64,000 nt of DNA, taken from Paratinospora sagittata (lineage: Eukaryota > Streptophyta > Magnoliopsida > Ranunculales > Menispermaceae). Location of the stretch: positions 26,450,286 through 26,514,285 of the forward strand of contig CM069603.1 in assembly GCA_035771175.1 (NCBI GenBank), written 5' to 3'. The position numbers and the translations under genes are program-made. Positions 1-12,530 of the stretch are shown piece by piece. Below the pieces are notes generated by a model. It saw nothing but the letters and a program-made list of their open reading frames with translations. It had not been told where the DNA came from and searched no databases. Every line of letters starts with the position of its first letter. Within the stretch, counting starts at the first letter, position 1.

Positions 1-45
1 AAACTCTTTTCGATCAAAAAATCGGGTTTCTATCACTTCAACGTG

Positions 46-305
46 AAGGAACGTGCTCCTCTTGTTTTTCCTGAGATTCAGATTTTTCTGATCAGGGAAA
101 AAGGAACGCGCTCCTCTTAATAGGAACGCGCTCTTGCAGTCAAGGGAAAAATAAAAAAATTTATAGAGTTAGTGGTTCTTGATGAAGGACCTCGCTCTTA
201 TGCCCAACGGACACATTAAGGAACGCGCTCCTTGATTGGAGGGAAATCTGAAAAGTTTAAGATTACAAAGTAGAAGCCCACTCCTTCTTTGAGGAACGCA
301 TTCCT
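46..305 (+). repeat. Array of GGAACGCGCTCCT boxes upstream of the LTR TATA
   Basis: Six imperfect copies of a near-palindromic box, consensus AAGGAACGCGCTCCT, lie at about 46-60, 101-118, 121-134, 184-200, 218-233 and 291-305. They sit immediately upstream of the TATA box at 327-335. Position and symmetry suggest an LTR enhancer array. That function is inferred. Confidence 0.7.
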
Positions 306-326
306 ATGCCTCTGTCTGGTGTTTTT

Positions 327-335
327 CTATAAATA
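327..335 (+). promoter_or_regulatory. LTR TATA box
   Basis: CTATAAATA lies just downstream of the GGAACGCGCTCCT array, which is where the U3 core promoter of a plus-oriented LTR is expected. Transcription would start about 30 bp downstream. Confidence 0.6.
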
Positions 336-1122
336 CCATACTTGCTCATTTGAAGAACAACTTTTGCAAAATACATGAACTTGTGCCATTTTTCATCTTA
401 GAATTTTTATAAGTCCAAAATAAGTTCTTGAGTGATTTTAAACATCTTTCTAAGCAAAAGTTCACCTACATTTGACTATTTGATTCGTACTTCCGTATAG
501 TTCGCCAAATCTTTCAAAATCTTTGAGAAACTAGTATGTTTCTCTTGAGCCATGGATCAAGACGTTTTTGAGTGTTCTCTTCATATCTTATTGAATCTTG
601 ATCATCTTTGAGTGAGGAATCTCTCAACCATCATCACAGTTAAAGAATCTCTAAGCTTCATCTTTACCTAAGTGGGGTAAAATTTCTATATCTAGATTCT
701 TGTGATTTTGTTTGAGTAAATCAGTTTTTGTGCTTGTGTTATTATCTTGAAAACTAATTTCGTTTTGAATATAGTTAGTGAAACCCTATTTGATCTTCAT
801 ATCATTTTATCTTGTTTAGTGGTTTCATAAATATCATGTGGTGTCGATTCATGTGCATACTTTATTGAATCGATTTCATAGATCATTACTTGAGTAGGTT
901 GATTCTTGATTTTAATTATTTATACATTTAGAATTATCAAGTCTTGATCATCATTGCATATTGATTCTTGTGCTTTAATCATATCATTGTTAGAATCAAT
1001 ATTTGGGTACATGTGCGTATTCGATTCTTGATTTCATATCATTTATGTTTGAATCGATTGCATGTACTTGAGAAAAACTATTTCAACACTTCACATCATT
1101 TAAATCATTGTGGTTGGAATAG

Positions 1123-2621
1123 TGGTCGTAATCTACTGCAAGTGTACAACGTCAACGATGTAGTAATAATCCGATTAAATCGGGTATCGTCCACAGGGAA
1201 TTATTACTTTCTTTTAATTACCAATTCATAGATTTGGAACTTTATTTAGACAATCTAAAGAAGATATCAATAGAATAAAGGTGCTGAAAATTAAAATTGA
1301 ATGTAAGCAACAAAATGTAAAGAAAATTTAATAGTGAGAATGATCTAGAGAATTGACTTCACTTAGTTTGCAAATCAAAATTAATTGGGATCATTCATTG
1401 TTAAATTCATTTTCAAGTTTATAAATCGAATCCAAGGGTTATTAATCCCCTCTCTCGAGTGCCGGATTGAAGCCTACAAATGGGATTGGATCTCGACCTC
1501 TCGATAAAGATCCAATTCCCAATTATGCCATGAACTGTAGGGATTTCTCAATGATCTCATAAGATCCTATAAACCTCTCGATTCTATAGCAATCTCATGT
1601 CATAAATCTCACTTTCCAATCTAAAGAATCCTCTCTCAAGTGCCGCCCCTTAGATCTATGTTCATTCGATTCATGATCAGTAAACCAAAAGCATTATGTA
1701 CAGAGAATTATGAATAAACCATAAAAATTGCATTAACAATGAACAAATATCACAATTAACCCATCAAAGACAAACTAAGATCCATATATTCTCTAGAATA
1801 GGAATTTAGTTCATGGTTTTGAAGAAGAAAATACAAAATAAGATAGAAAGCATTGAAATCATTTTCAAAATTTGTTAGAAATACTGTAAATCTTCAACCC
1901 TCTTTGCTTCCAAAGCTATCTTCGTTTCCAAAGCTATCTTTGTTTTACCAGCAACCTAGTCGTCTTTCTCCTTTCTCAAATGGATTCCCCTCAAAAAATC
2001 GTAAAATTTGATATATAATATGCCCTATTTTGCTTCAGAGTTCCATTCAAAAAATGCCCAAAATCACATACATGCAACCCAAAAATGGGTGGTAGCGCTG
2101 CCGTGTAATTTCTTCAATGTTCTGGGTGCTGCAACACCTAGAATGGCACAAGTGCACTTTTGCCTCCCTATTTTTTTCATTCTTTCGCACTTTCTTGTAC
2201 ACTTATCGCACATGATCTTGGTAACTTTTCACCATCATTTGGGCCTCTAATCACCACACTTTTAAGCTTTTATTTCCTACAAAACAAAACAACCATAAAC
2301 AAGTAAATCAACCAACTAAAAAAATATTAACAATTAAAATGAAACTATAAACAATGATATAAAATGAACATGCTATTATGCAAATGCCACTAATAATTTT
2401 AGGAAAAATTCCTAAAAATCATATTTATTTTCCTAAACAAACCTAAAGTACTTTATTCATGAAAACAACTAAAATTAACCTCTAAAACACACAAAAAAGT
2501 TAAGATGCACCTAAAATACTAAATATGCAAAATATACCAAAAACACATAGAAATTGGTAAAATATATCTAAAAACTTAATAAAATTCCTACAAAATACTA
2601 TGTGTAAACCTCAACTCATCA
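1123..2621 (-). mobile_element. Athila-type solo LTR, TSD AATAG
   Basis: A 1,499-bp TG...CA unit (TGGTCGTAATC...CTCATCA) is flanked by AATAG at 1118-1122 and 2622-2626. It carries the block 'caagtgtac...gggtatcgtccacaggg' shared by all Athila-type LTRs in this window, so on the plus strand it reads 3' end first. A TATA (2010-2021, minus sense) has GC-rich boxes about 70 bp upstream at 2092-2145. No internal region is present, as expected for LTR-LTR recombination. Confidence 0.85.
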
Positions 2622-2761
2622 AATAGTGGTGTTTACTCATTTAAGATTGTACGCTTAATATTGTTGAGAGTGTTTTAGAACACTTCTCTCTATCCTTTGT
2701 AATCTTGAAGTATTGTTGATGTGTTTGTCAATCGGGACTATACCAAATTCTTGTACGGCTC

Positions 2762-2899
2762 GTAACCACACCCGTAAGTTGGTTACAGTGTGGCTTTCTA
2801 GCCAAGCCCTTGTGTAGGCTAGTGAGTGGCTTACTAACCAAGCCCTTGTGTTGGTTAACGTGTGTGGCTTTCTAACCAAGCCCTTGTATTGGTTAGTGT
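2762..2899 (+). repeat. Tandem hairpin repeats in the copia U5 region
   Basis: Three units of about 45-50 bp each contain 'ctaaccaagcccttgtgttggttag'-type inverted repeats (CTAACCAA / TTGGTTAG). A comparable array of 'ctcaacttacaggcttgaga' units occurs in the unrelated copia LTR at 22730-22915. Confidence 0.7.
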
Positions 2900-3247
2900 A
2901 AACGACTTCAAGTTACACCCATAAGTTGACTAGCCAATAGTGTATTGGGAAATCCAGATTATGGTGATTGGGCAGTGGACGTAAGTTCAAGAGGAACCGA
3001 ACCATTCTAAATCGTTGTGTCCATTTATTTTTCCTGCACTTGTTTATTTTGACTGTTACCTACAACGCACTTTATCTATTTAATTATTTTAACCAAAAGG
3101 TAACTCGAAAATCCGTCAAGTCCAATTCACCCCTCCTCTTGGACTATAATCATGGGCCAAAACTTTTAAGGATAAATTTCATAAAATAACATGGATATCT
3201 AAAAAATTACTCCTAGATGCTAGAATTACAAAATCTAAAGGAGTATG

Positions 3248-4155
3248 TGTGATACCCCGAGAAATACAATATCATAAATATACATGAAATAATGCATATA
3301 CACTATCGTAAACATACATGAAATAATGTATAAGATGCATGAAATATGCAAATGCATGCGATGCATGAGATTACTAAAGCTTGATGAAAATATGATATGC
3401 ATTAAACTACGCAAGCATGAAATCATGAGATCGCTATAATGATACACGTGAGAGTGTACGTATGAGATCATTATTACACCACTTTATATACACGTCGGAA
3501 ACACATTGAGGAAGGCCAAAATGAGACCTTCGGTGAACACAACCCCAGTTGGCGTCCATAGAGACACCAACCAAGGTTGGGGTCCATGTAACACCAACCT
3601 CGCTTGGCGTCCATAATAATGACTATAGATAGACCCCCCCCCCCAATTTGTACTTTTGTCATTTTTCAAACTTTGAAGTGTTCTCGAAGTACGTGTATTG
3701 TACTATCGGTGAAAAAGACGTAGTTATTGTAAAACTAAGGTGGGGAGGACGACCCTAGGTTTGAGTATCTCATATCTTCTTTAATAATTGTATTTACAAT
3801 TCATTATCATGCTTATTGTATCATGATCTTGATGATACATGGAATGGTTATATTATGAGGTGCTCAGGCCGAAGGGCGTGGTAGTGGTCGGATGATGTTG
3901 ATAATTATATTATGAGGCACTCGGCTCGAGGGGCTCGGTAGCGGCCAGATGATGTTGCACTGGTTGGAAATGAACTATGATAAGCTATGACATTATCTTG
4001 CATTATGTTGTTGGTTGTTCATGGGATGACTCGTCTTGTTCTTATTACTGGATATATGTGATCGTTAACTTGCTTGATCTACTGAGAATTAGCTCACCCC
4101 TGTTGATAAACATTTTCAAGAAAATAAGATGGATCCAGGTGGTTGGGTAGGCTAT
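3248..4155 (+). mobile_element. 5' part of a Ty3/gypsy LTR, truncated
   Basis: This begins TGTGATACCCCGAGAA, a typical Ty3 LTR start, and includes the GAATTAGCTCACCCC motif near 4085 found at the same relative place in the window's other Ty3 LTRs. It is cut at about 4155, where it joins an antisense gag fragment of a different element. The joint has no TSD and looks like a deletion or illegitimate recombination. Confidence 0.65.
3845..3955 (+). repeat. Two-copy tandem repeat (~56 bp) in the LTR
   Basis: Two diverged units start 'tatattatgaggtgctcaggccg' and 'tatattatgaggcactcggctcg', each ending 'cggatgatgttg' or 'cagatgatgttg'. They lie about 150 bp before the AGCTCACC motif. Confidence 0.7.
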
Positions 4156-4738
4156 CAACCCCACCAGTTAATTCCTTAGGCTTCAGCTTCATGAACTTTT
4201 CTAGTAGTCTGATCCGCCGATCAGTGGGGTTCTCCACAACAGTAGGAGCTGGTGTAGGCATAGGCTGAGGTACAACCATCTGAGGTCCTGCTGCCCCTGC
4301 AGCTCCACTAGCCTCGGCCCCACTAGTGCCCGCCTCCTGAGGTATTGTCTGAGGCGACTGTCGAGCAACAGCCTCAACCTGCTGCACCGACGCCTGTATC
4401 TGTGCAGTCTGGGCTGCCATCAAGCGACCCTGTGCCTGAATGATCTCCTCCATCCTCCCCATCCGGTCATCATCAGATGGCCCTGTGTGTGGCTGTCCCA
4501 ATCTCCTGCTCCTTCTCATGACACTGAGAAGTAAAAATACGAGCAACCATCACACATTAAAGAATTTAAAACATTAACAAAGCCTCATAACTACCCATAT
4601 CATATAATACACACATAAAATATGATAGTAAGGCTTTTAAGTTAGTTCCTTTAAGCTTTTTAATCACCTATAGCTCTCACCCAATTCCTAGGTCAAAGTC
4701 ATCTAAGTCCAATACATAGACCAAACCTAGTAAAATCG
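4155..4738 (-). pseudogene. Tekay-like gag N-terminal fragment
   Basis: Read on the minus strand from about 4546, this encodes the gag N-terminus of the same Tekay-like family as 55710-56234. It has an arginine-rich start (RRSRRLGQPHTG), a Q-rich helical stretch, an Ala/Gly/Pro-rich linker and the block LLEKFMKLKPKELTGGVD. It stops matching after GGVD, where the reading frame runs into unrelated LTR sequence. The rest of gag and all of pol are missing. It lies directly downstream of the minus-sense PBS and 5' LTR at 4754-7691, so it is the remnant of that element's internal region. Confidence 0.8.
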
Positions 4739-4753
4739 ATCTCTGATACCAAT
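4739..4753 (-). other. Primer-binding site (tRNA-Met type)
   Basis: TCTCTGATACCAATT is the reverse complement of the tRNA-Met PBS (TTGGTATCAGAG). It directly abuts the LTR end at 4754 and fixes the minus orientation. Confidence 0.85.
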
Positions 4754-7691
4754 TGTGGCAACCCCGCACCCCGACCACCAACCCCGCAGGGAATGGCGTG
4801 AGGAATGCCGGGGCGGGACGCCCGGTGTAGGCATCTCCAACCACTCCTCAATCCCCGTATGGTGGTTGAGACCCTTCGAGCCTTATCCCCAACAACGACA
4901 TAATAGAAAAATGTACTAAACAAAACTAGCAACCGTATTAATCATCCAAGACAAGAGATAATCCATAAAAATGAACCATTAATAAAACCATGATCCCTAC
5001 AGTCCATCAAGATGGACATACACATAAATTCCAAAACTAAGGGTACAAAAAAACCTCATATGGAACATGGTCTATCTAACAAATCCCAACTCATACTACA
5101 ATGTGGTAAGTGTTATAATTACATCATAATTTAAAACACTGTTCAATCAAAATGCCTATCAACTCACATCAAGGCCTTGGATTCTCTCGCCGGCAAGGCC
5201 CTCAAGATATGACTACTCCTTTGCCCTTATTCGGGACAAAAGGACCTGAAAGAGGAAAATGAGGGTGAGCCAACGGTCCTCAGTGAATAGAATTCAAATA
5301 TGCTATCAATACTCATCAATAAATATCATGTATGCATGTCAATGTGTAGCATGATTAAAAGCTCATCATAACATATAAATATCAAGCATTTATAATAAGT
5401 TCGATGCAAGTAAAAGCCTCCACATGCATTGGGGTTACTAGTGCATGTCTATTTCACCGTATCGTTCTCATTCCCAATCATGTTGATTTGGGGTTACTAG
5501 TGCACGTCTATTTCACCGTACCGTTCTCATCCCCAAATATTTCCTTTCTAAAATTCTCCTATGACAAGGTTAAGTCTCCCTATTAGCCAGATAGATGGGC
5601 CCAACCAAAGTCATAAGGTTTTCTCAAATCAATGCATCATTCAAAACATTAGAACACATTCATGCTTTCAACATACAATATATATAAGTGATATGATGAC
5701 ATAAAAGATATAATCATAAATGAAGTCTACTCACAACCAAGCCTCGCGAGAGTATCTAACCACACACGAACACCAAACCGAATCAACCCAATCAATGTCC
5801 TGAAACATTCGTCAATATCCAACCATACATCAATTCCTATGCTCAATCACATAGACATTACACATCAACCCTAAATCAGCCCACATACAGACAATAGGCC
5901 TAAGTCCCATCTAATCCCATCATTCAACTCAAATCACATGACTTAGGCTTCTAATACATAGTTCTCATTCATAAACCATTCAATTAATCAAAAATACTGA
6001 TTTTCAATACCTTAGGCATAAACATGCCCAAATTGGGCCATTTGATCACAAGTAGACCTAACCCATGATATGGTCACAACCACCTAATCAGTAGCATAAT
6101 CAACCCTAATCATGCGTAATTAGACATAAATTGCATCAATTCAATGATTCTAGGCCAAAAGCATCAAAAACCCTAAAATATGAAATTTTCCATACTTAGG
6201 CCATATTGCCGATTTATACTAGGTCACCAGGTTCAGCCATGTATATCACTGATTTTGCATCATGGGTTCATCAACAATGGCAACTAGGTCAACATAGTTG
6301 ACATGCAAGCTATTTGGAAATGTCTAAGTTCATATTCTAAATTTAGGTCTAATACAAATAATGCTACCAATTTTCCATTTAATATTCTGTTCAGATGTAT
6401 CAAGCTGCCAACAAAAATATTTAATCAAAAAATCAACCATACAGATTGAATTATGTTAAGAAACAAACCTTCTGTCCAAAAATCAGCTCAATCCAACGGT
6501 GGATCGAAAATATAAGTCTCTTTGATGAACAAGTCTCTAATCAACTCAATCCAACGGTGGACCGAAGAGATAAACGTGTTTGATGAACAAGTCTCTAATC
6601 AGATAATCTCTCCTTTCCTGCTGCAAATACTTGAACTCAGATGACTATATCACACAAAATACTTGACCCATCAACATCTCAACTGTTCATAATGCAGAAA
6701 TATTAGTTGTGAACCATCTTATAAAATATCATATCCCTCCAACGGTAGGGTTTGAAGATCTATCAATTTGATCTAAACTGCGCGAGAAATTCAGACTTTT
6801 GGGAGATCATATCTTTCAAAAGAAAACTCCAATCAAGATCTACACCGACCAGAATGAATAACCATAAGATGTGAACTGGCTGACAAAGTTTGAGCTGAAT
6901 CTAACCATATATCACCAAGATCCAACACTTTGATGAAAACGTTGTTGAGACTTCGCTCAAAGCAACTTCCTCTTTCTTTCTCTTCTTCTTTCCTTTCTCT
7001 TCTTTTTCCCTTTCCCTCCACTCATCTCACTCTCTAGCAGTTCCTTGGAGAAGAGAAGTGGGCATGGGACACTTGTCCACTCTCATGCACCAACTTGACA
7101 TGTGTTGGAGAAGAGAAATGGAACATGGGACACTTGTGCACTCTCATGCACCAACTTGACATGTGTTGGTCTCATGCACCAACTTGACATGTGTTGGAGA
7201 AGAGAAATGGGGCATGGGACACTTGTCCATTCTCATGCACCAACTTGACATGTGTTGGTCTCATGCACCAACTTGACATGTGTTGGAGAAGAGAAATGGG
7301 GCAAGGGACACTTGTCCATTCTCATGCACCAACTTGACATGTGTTGGTCTCATACTACCCATACCAACCACATGTACTTTAACCAATCTCATGCTTGCAT
7401 GTATTTTAAATGTCCAATCCATCTAATACACCAAATTTTCATTCTCATTTATCCTTTTATTCAATAAATCCTAACCCATATCAATTCATGGTTAATGGGC
7501 CCATGCATAAATAATAACACATGCATTATACTTTAATTTAACATGACTCATATACAATTTATAATGCACATATTTATATACATTATCAAGCATCAAATAT
7601 ACAAACATTAAACAACCATCAAACAAACACCAAATTTGGGCAAAATGCAATTGGGTTATGGGCTAGATGACATAATTTTTGGGGCGTCACA
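4754..7691 (-). mobile_element. Complete Tekay-like 5' LTR, minus strand
   Basis: This 2,938-bp LTR begins at its right end (7691) with TGTGACGCCCC and ends at 4754 with a GTTGCCACA-type terminus next to the PBS. It belongs to the same family as the LTRs at 52636-55507 and 59449-62517. Shared parts are the 62-bp minisatellite (7070-7350), the purine-rich tract (about 6955-7040 here as pyrimidines), a two-copy repeat at 5427-5545 ('ggggttactagtgcatgtctatttcaccgta') and the GC-rich terminal block at 4760-4840. The matching 3' LTR is absent. Confidence 0.85.
7070..7350 (-). repeat. 62-bp minisatellite in a Tekay-like LTR
   Basis: Six copies of 'catgcaccaacttgacatgtgttgg' alternate between long (about 62 bp) and short spacing. 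The same unit on the opposite strand appears in the LTR copies at 51.9, 53.1 and 60.0 kb with different copy numbers. Confidence 0.85.
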
Positions 7692-7782
7692 TGTCGCATC
7701 TCAAGAATTGATGATGATAACGCCTCCGTGGCAGAATGTAACAGTTAAATTGGTATCAGAGCACAACGATCCTAAGGCCTCG
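7692..7782. other. Junction segment with a PBS-like motif
   Basis: A short stretch between two LTR fragments includes TTGGTATCAGAGCAC (about 7755-7769), a tRNA-Met PBS in plus sense. No LTR end is recognisable to its left, so it is probably a scrap of another element's start. Confidence 0.4.
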
Positions 7783-9612
7783 GATTTATAGTGGTTCGGC
7801 TACGTGACTACATCCACTACCTAACCTCCTTAGTTAGGATTTTGAACCTTATCACTAAGGGATTCTCTTACGGGTGAGAATCAAACTGTTACACCTTTTC
7901 TCAACTTGCGGGTGTGACAACAACCGTTACACTGCTCAACTTGTAGGCTTGAGACCAACCTAACCTCTTTCAATTTACGGGTGTGAGAATTACTGTTTCT
8001 CAACTTACGAGTTTGTGAAGACCCAACCTTGTTGAATATAAAAATATCAACTCTGTAGTTTATCTAACTACTGTTACAACCTTGATACAGTATACAAGAT
8101 ATGAAATTGAGTACAACTGTATCCTATGAACTATCTCTCAAATGTTTCTTTCAACAAGAATGATATAAGTTAAAACAGTTTGAGTGAACAATTTCAAATA
8201 GAATTTCTCTTTTAGTGCTGAACAATTTGAGTGAAAATAGTTCAAACTTTCAAATAGATTTTCAGATAAAGATAGAATATTAGCACAGTATGAAAATCTT
8301 TTGAATAAGTAATTATTCAAATAAAATGCTTTGAAACTGGAATAACTTAAGCTTTTTGAATCAGATGAAAATTTGACTAACTTTCGAAAAGTGTTTTGGC
8401 TCAGAGAATTTTCGGTATGTTAACAGTTTGATAAGTGCTTGCATATTAGACTTGTAGAGATGTAGCTGTTCATTTATGTGAACATTTACTCACAACAGCT
8501 AGAATACAACACGAAAATGGCAACTGCACATTTCCTGAATATTTTGATTTTCTCCAGATACACGAATAAGGAAAGTTTTAGAAGACGCGGTTCGTGATTC
8601 AGAGAATATCTCTTACAAATACAGAAAATTGATTTTGTACGACAAGTTATTCTGAAAAGGTGGCTAAAAAGATGTACATGTCAGAACAGCAAAAATATCA
8701 TTTATGTCGTTTTGTTCCTTTGAGGGTGCTTATAGAGCATTAACGTCCTACTGAAGAATGAAGTGAGGGCGCTACTGAATCGTAAGCGTCTTGACTTTCT
8801 TTGACAATTAAACGACTTAAAACATGGGGGTGCACTTCTCAGTTAGTGTCGTGCTTTGTTTTAAAACATTGAACACACGCAGGCGCTACTTAAGAGTTGG
8901 CGTCCTAAAATTTAAAAACAATTTTAAAACAATGTTGAGTACGCTGAAGGATAGTAAGCGTCCAGAAGGTTATTAAGTTGATTCTAAAGGTGAGGGCGCT
9001 CCTACACAAGTAGCGTTCTGATAGTTTATTCAACTTATAACTATCAGCGTCCTTAAATATAGAAATCAATTAAAAACAGAAAGAACTTCCAGCGAGCTGA
9101 AACTAAGTCAGCATCCCGACATTCTCAAAGGTTGATAAAAGAAAGGTCGCTACTTACAAGTAAGCATCCTTATTAATCAGTTCAATTCAACCTTGAGCGT
9201 TCTAATATTTTATCAGCTCCCTGACTCATCAAGTCCAAGAGGGTCTGCGAAAACATTAGCGTACTGAAAGACTTTATAAAAATAGTTTTTGATTTCTTGA
9301 TTTAAGCTTGATAAAACATAATGTTTCCGAATTAAATCAAATACTGTAGAAATCATAAGGTACGATTAGAATTTTATGATCAAAATATGCAAACGATAAA
9401 TTCTTGCTGAAAGTAAGTTGATCGATAGACTTTACATTCTAAATACTGACAGACCCGGAACTTTACTTGAGATGATCAATAGGCTTGTAAGCTCAGTTCC
9501 TTGATCTTGATTCTTGATTAATCTGAAACACTTGACAAGATCATTAGATACACAGATTGGAGATATTTGGAATCATCAAAACATTCATGTCATGGGGTTC
9601 ATTGAAATAACA
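7783..9612 (-). mobile_element. Copia LTR fragment (same family as 22501-40076)
   Basis: Homology to the copia LTR at 22501 begins at 'tagtggttcggctac'. It continues through the 'ggattctcttacgggtgagaa' block, the GGGCGCT/AGCGTCC hairpin array (8721-9250) and the terminal segment ending GGGTTCATTGAAATAACA, which is the LTR's 5' end in minus sense. The first part, equivalent to about 120 bp, is missing. The LTR is diverged and has no matching partner. Confidence 0.75.
8721..9250 (-). repeat. CG-hairpin array (GGGCGCTAC...GTAAGCGTCC)
   Basis: Imperfect copies of a half-palindromic pair (gagggcgctac ... gtaagcgtcctga) recur every 50-70 bp, for example near 8721, 8766, 8880 and 8995. Orthologous arrays lie in the two LTRs of the copia element at 17046-17550 and 24970-25470. 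Confidence 0.7.
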
Positions 9613-9639
9613 CTCACAACCAACTCCTTTCCCCCTGTC

Positions 9640-10162
9640 GAACTCCTTCTAGTCTTACTTCCTTTCTCCAATTTGTGAGATAAAAACAAAGCTGAAACGT
9701 CCAAGATTCGGTAATCGTCGGGAGACCTTTGAAGGTTTGGAGCTAGTCACGGGGAGGCGACTAAACCTTGCATACAACTCCACTTGCGGATTGGTAGCTA
9801 AGTTGTACCGCTTGCACTGGTAATTGGTCATTGACATAGACAGAGATATCGCCAAAGAGTTAGTGCGAGATTTTTATATTAATATGACTGTCGAAGGTCA
9901 AAACGATGTAGCTGATGATCTCGTCATTAGAATGGAGGTTCGAGGGGTGAGGATCACGTTGGATTTCCCTGCGATCTCCCAGATTCTAAAAATGCCTGTC
10001 ATCGATGATCGGTGTGATATCTACACCGATGAGGGCAGACAAACAAAAGTAAGTAATACAAATCTCATTTTCACTACTCTTGCTCCGGGTCACATTGAAG
10101 GGCCATTGGAAACAAAACATTTTAGGCAAGACTTAAATGCATTGATTCAAATAGTCATGTCT
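9640..10162 (+). pseudogene. Putative plant transposon-protein domain, N-terminal half (split by insertion)
   Basis: The frame from 9824 encodes KELVRDFYINM, VRGVRITLDFPAISQILKMP and a following acidic stretch. This pattern belongs to the domain catalogued as 'putative plant transposon protein'. In-frame sequence upstream of 9824 (AKLYRLHW) is separated from it by a TAA at 9821, so the frame is already broken. The ORF is interrupted at 10162 by an LTR element. Deleting that element together with one target repeat rejoins the frame into 14830 onward. The same domain is encoded on the minus strand at 20710-21285. Its biochemical activity is unknown, and in plants it is found in non-autonomous retroelements. 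Confidence 0.6.
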
Positions 10163-11694
10163 TGTGACACCTCACAAAAATATTAAGACAAAGTACAAAA
10201 CATACGCCTAATGCCTTGATGAAATAAGAGACTTAAAACTCATAAGGACCCTAAATTATTGGTTTGAAGATCAAATGAACCTTAAAACGATGTGTAAAGA
10301 ACCAAATGTTAGTGTTACACACCATTCATTAAGTATTGGAACTCGTAAACATAAAAAATTCGGATAAAAAACCCTAATTCTTTAGAAAAGACAAATAACA
10401 TGAGACTCAAACAAATCTTAAATTTAAGGTGTTTGGAACCTTTGAAAACCCCATTTTTATCATACCAAGAGAACCAAATTATGTGAATAAATAAGTGTTG
10501 AAACTTTGTTTTCCAAGAAATATTGCGTGGCCATTCTACAAAGGGTTTTACCCCAAACCCTTAAGATATGATGAACCAGAGAAAACCAAGAGTCCATTAA
10601 TGATCTTGGGTGCGTGAAAAACACCTAAACCCCAAGAGAAATGGTAGAGAACCCATGAATGAGATTCTAACACCCTTTGTCTCTACAAATGGGTGTAAGG
10701 AATCAGCATTCAAATATATGAGTTAATGGGTTCTATTTAAACGATTCTTGAATGATAGTGAGATATTGAAGTTGTTTATGAAGTTTTATGTGGTTCTTGT
10801 TTAAGGAAACCTAATGTTGGACATAGCTGATGATGTATGGAGCTAGAACCAAGGTTCATAATCTATGGGACATGAACCACCCAACATGGCCAATGTTAGG
10901 TTATCAATGAAGGGTGTTGGAAACCAAATCCTTGAAGGAAAGTTGGAGGTCCATAAATGTTTAAGGATCGGTAAAATGCGATTGATGGAAGTAGTCATGT
11001 TGTGTTAGATGTGCATGGTTAGATGAGCTAAGACCTAGTTCTATGTATGCTAGGAAGTGAGGTAAACACCAAGTGAGGAGAAGGTTTCCAAGGCGGGAAA
11101 CCAAGTAGGAACGATATCACTGTGAGTAGATTCCATTCCCCCATCATATGCATATCATCATAGCTATAAAATTGTTTTATCTCATGATTTATGCTTATTT
11201 ACATGTTATTGAATGGTATTAGCATGAGGTGTAGCTAAATGGGATTTTGTACATGTATGAATATGATTTTTATATGCCATGATAGAGAGAGTACCTTGCT
11301 TTACATGTTTATGAGTAAACGTGCTTATGGTGGAAAATGAGTAGATCTTCATGGATAAGATTAAATGTATATGATATGACATGTTGAGGTTATTATTTAT
11401 GCCCTTATGATAGTTATCACATGTCTTGAATTATTCATTATTGTTTTATGCAAACTAAATGTACATTTATACTTACGTTGATTGATGTAGAACACATGCT
11501 TAGGTTATATGGTGATGTTATACATGCTCATGAATATGAATATGTTGGAATGTGTCACATGCTTATTAAATTAATTTAGTGGTTGGCTATGTGTTGTATC
11601 ATAATGCCATGAGCGTAGTCTTGCATATTAAGACCATGCATAAATTTAAGGTATAATCATACGTGATTGGTTGTGGAAGTGGTTGGAATTGTGA

Positions 11695-11830
11695 TAAATT
11701 GTGTGAGGTCTATCGGTAGAGACGTTATCGGCTGGATGTTTGGGGTATTCTAATTTGGTAGATAACAACCACATGGGTGAGACGTCATCGGCTGGAAGTC
11801 TAAAGGACTTTCAATAGTAACCAACCATTG
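11695..11830 (+). repeat. Imperfect tandem repeat in LTR
   Basis: Two units share 'gacgttatcggctgga' / 'gacgtcatcggctgga' about 70 bp apart. They sit upstream of the ATCTCACTGGGCTATAAGCTC motif near 12085. Confidence 0.5.
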
Positions 11831-12516
11831 GGATAGGACCCCGATTGTCGTCATAGAACCATAGGTTTGATGCTTCATAGGTTGGAAGTATCTAGGATGT
11901 ACCTATGTTATATGATCGGTGTTTAACTTGATTTCGAACTATGGATTTCGATAAAAATGTGTAATTTGTACCAATATTTATTTTTTCTAATTTGCACATG
12001 TAATAATAGTACTCATTTGAGATGATCGATGTGTGCATGGTTTTTAACCTATTGGTGAGTATGTGATGGCAGATATGTGATATCATCTCACTGGGCTATA
12101 AGCTCAATCTACTCCTTTATTCTTCAGGATCCTGCAGTGCCCGAGACAAGGGCAGAGCATTGCATATTGATTTCTCCTGGTGTTGACTCCATCACGTCTA
12201 GTTGGTGAGTACTAGATGGAGCAGGAGGCGTCTCGAGCCTTCTTAGGAGTAGTTTATTTTTTATTAAATTCTGGTATTATAATTAGATATGGATGACTGC
12301 AATAACCTTATTTTACTTAACCTTTCATGATAATTTCGCACTTTGGTTGGTTGTCTTTGTCTTGTTTATATCTAAGCCCTGCGTGACTTGTTCATGGTTG
12401 AATGTTTGTAGAAATGATGGTATGTGTAAAGGCTGAGGGTTTCTAGTACCCTATTGAGGTGGGTGATAGCTCGGGCGACTCGATGTTTTCTTGATTGAAA
12501 ATTAGGGTCGTCATAG

Positions 12517-12530
12517 TTGGTATCAGAGCT
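12517..12530 (+). other. Primer-binding site (tRNA-Met type)
   Basis: TTGGTATCAGAGCT directly follows the 5' LTR end at 12515 and defines the plus orientation of the 10163-14824 element. Confidence 0.85.

Larger units (their letters stand above)
1..3163 (+). mobile_element. Ty1/copia (SIRE-like) LTR, 5' truncated by the window, holding a nested solo LTR
   Basis: This is the right-hand part of a plus-oriented copia LTR, interrupted by the Athila-type LTR at 1123-2621 (TSD AATAG). A TATA box lies at 327-335. Near 2970 is the 'gtggacgtaagtt...ccgaacca' segment, typical of copia R/U5 regions. The 3' end (3122-3163) reads CCAATTCACCCCTCCTCTTGG followed by a GGGCCAA-type terminus, which aligns with the 3' end of the copia LTR at 22501. 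No primer-binding site follows, so this is a solo or truncated LTR. The LTR start is outside the window. Family assignment rests on the conserved LTR end and not on coding sequence. Confidence 0.75.

Noticed and set aside
3635..3646. Poly-C run as a structural signal
   Set aside because: It is a single short homopolymer in LTR sequence with no partner G-tracts, so no quadruplex case can be made.
4699..4932. Small ORFs at LTR ends (also 55396-55584 and 62347-62623)
   Set aside because: They translate the GC-rich terminal part of the Tekay LTR and are not conserved as proteins between copies.
9824..10186. Functional gene starting at 9824
   Set aside because: The frame opens with TTG after a stop, shares a domain with a retroelement ORF and is cut by an LTR at 10163.
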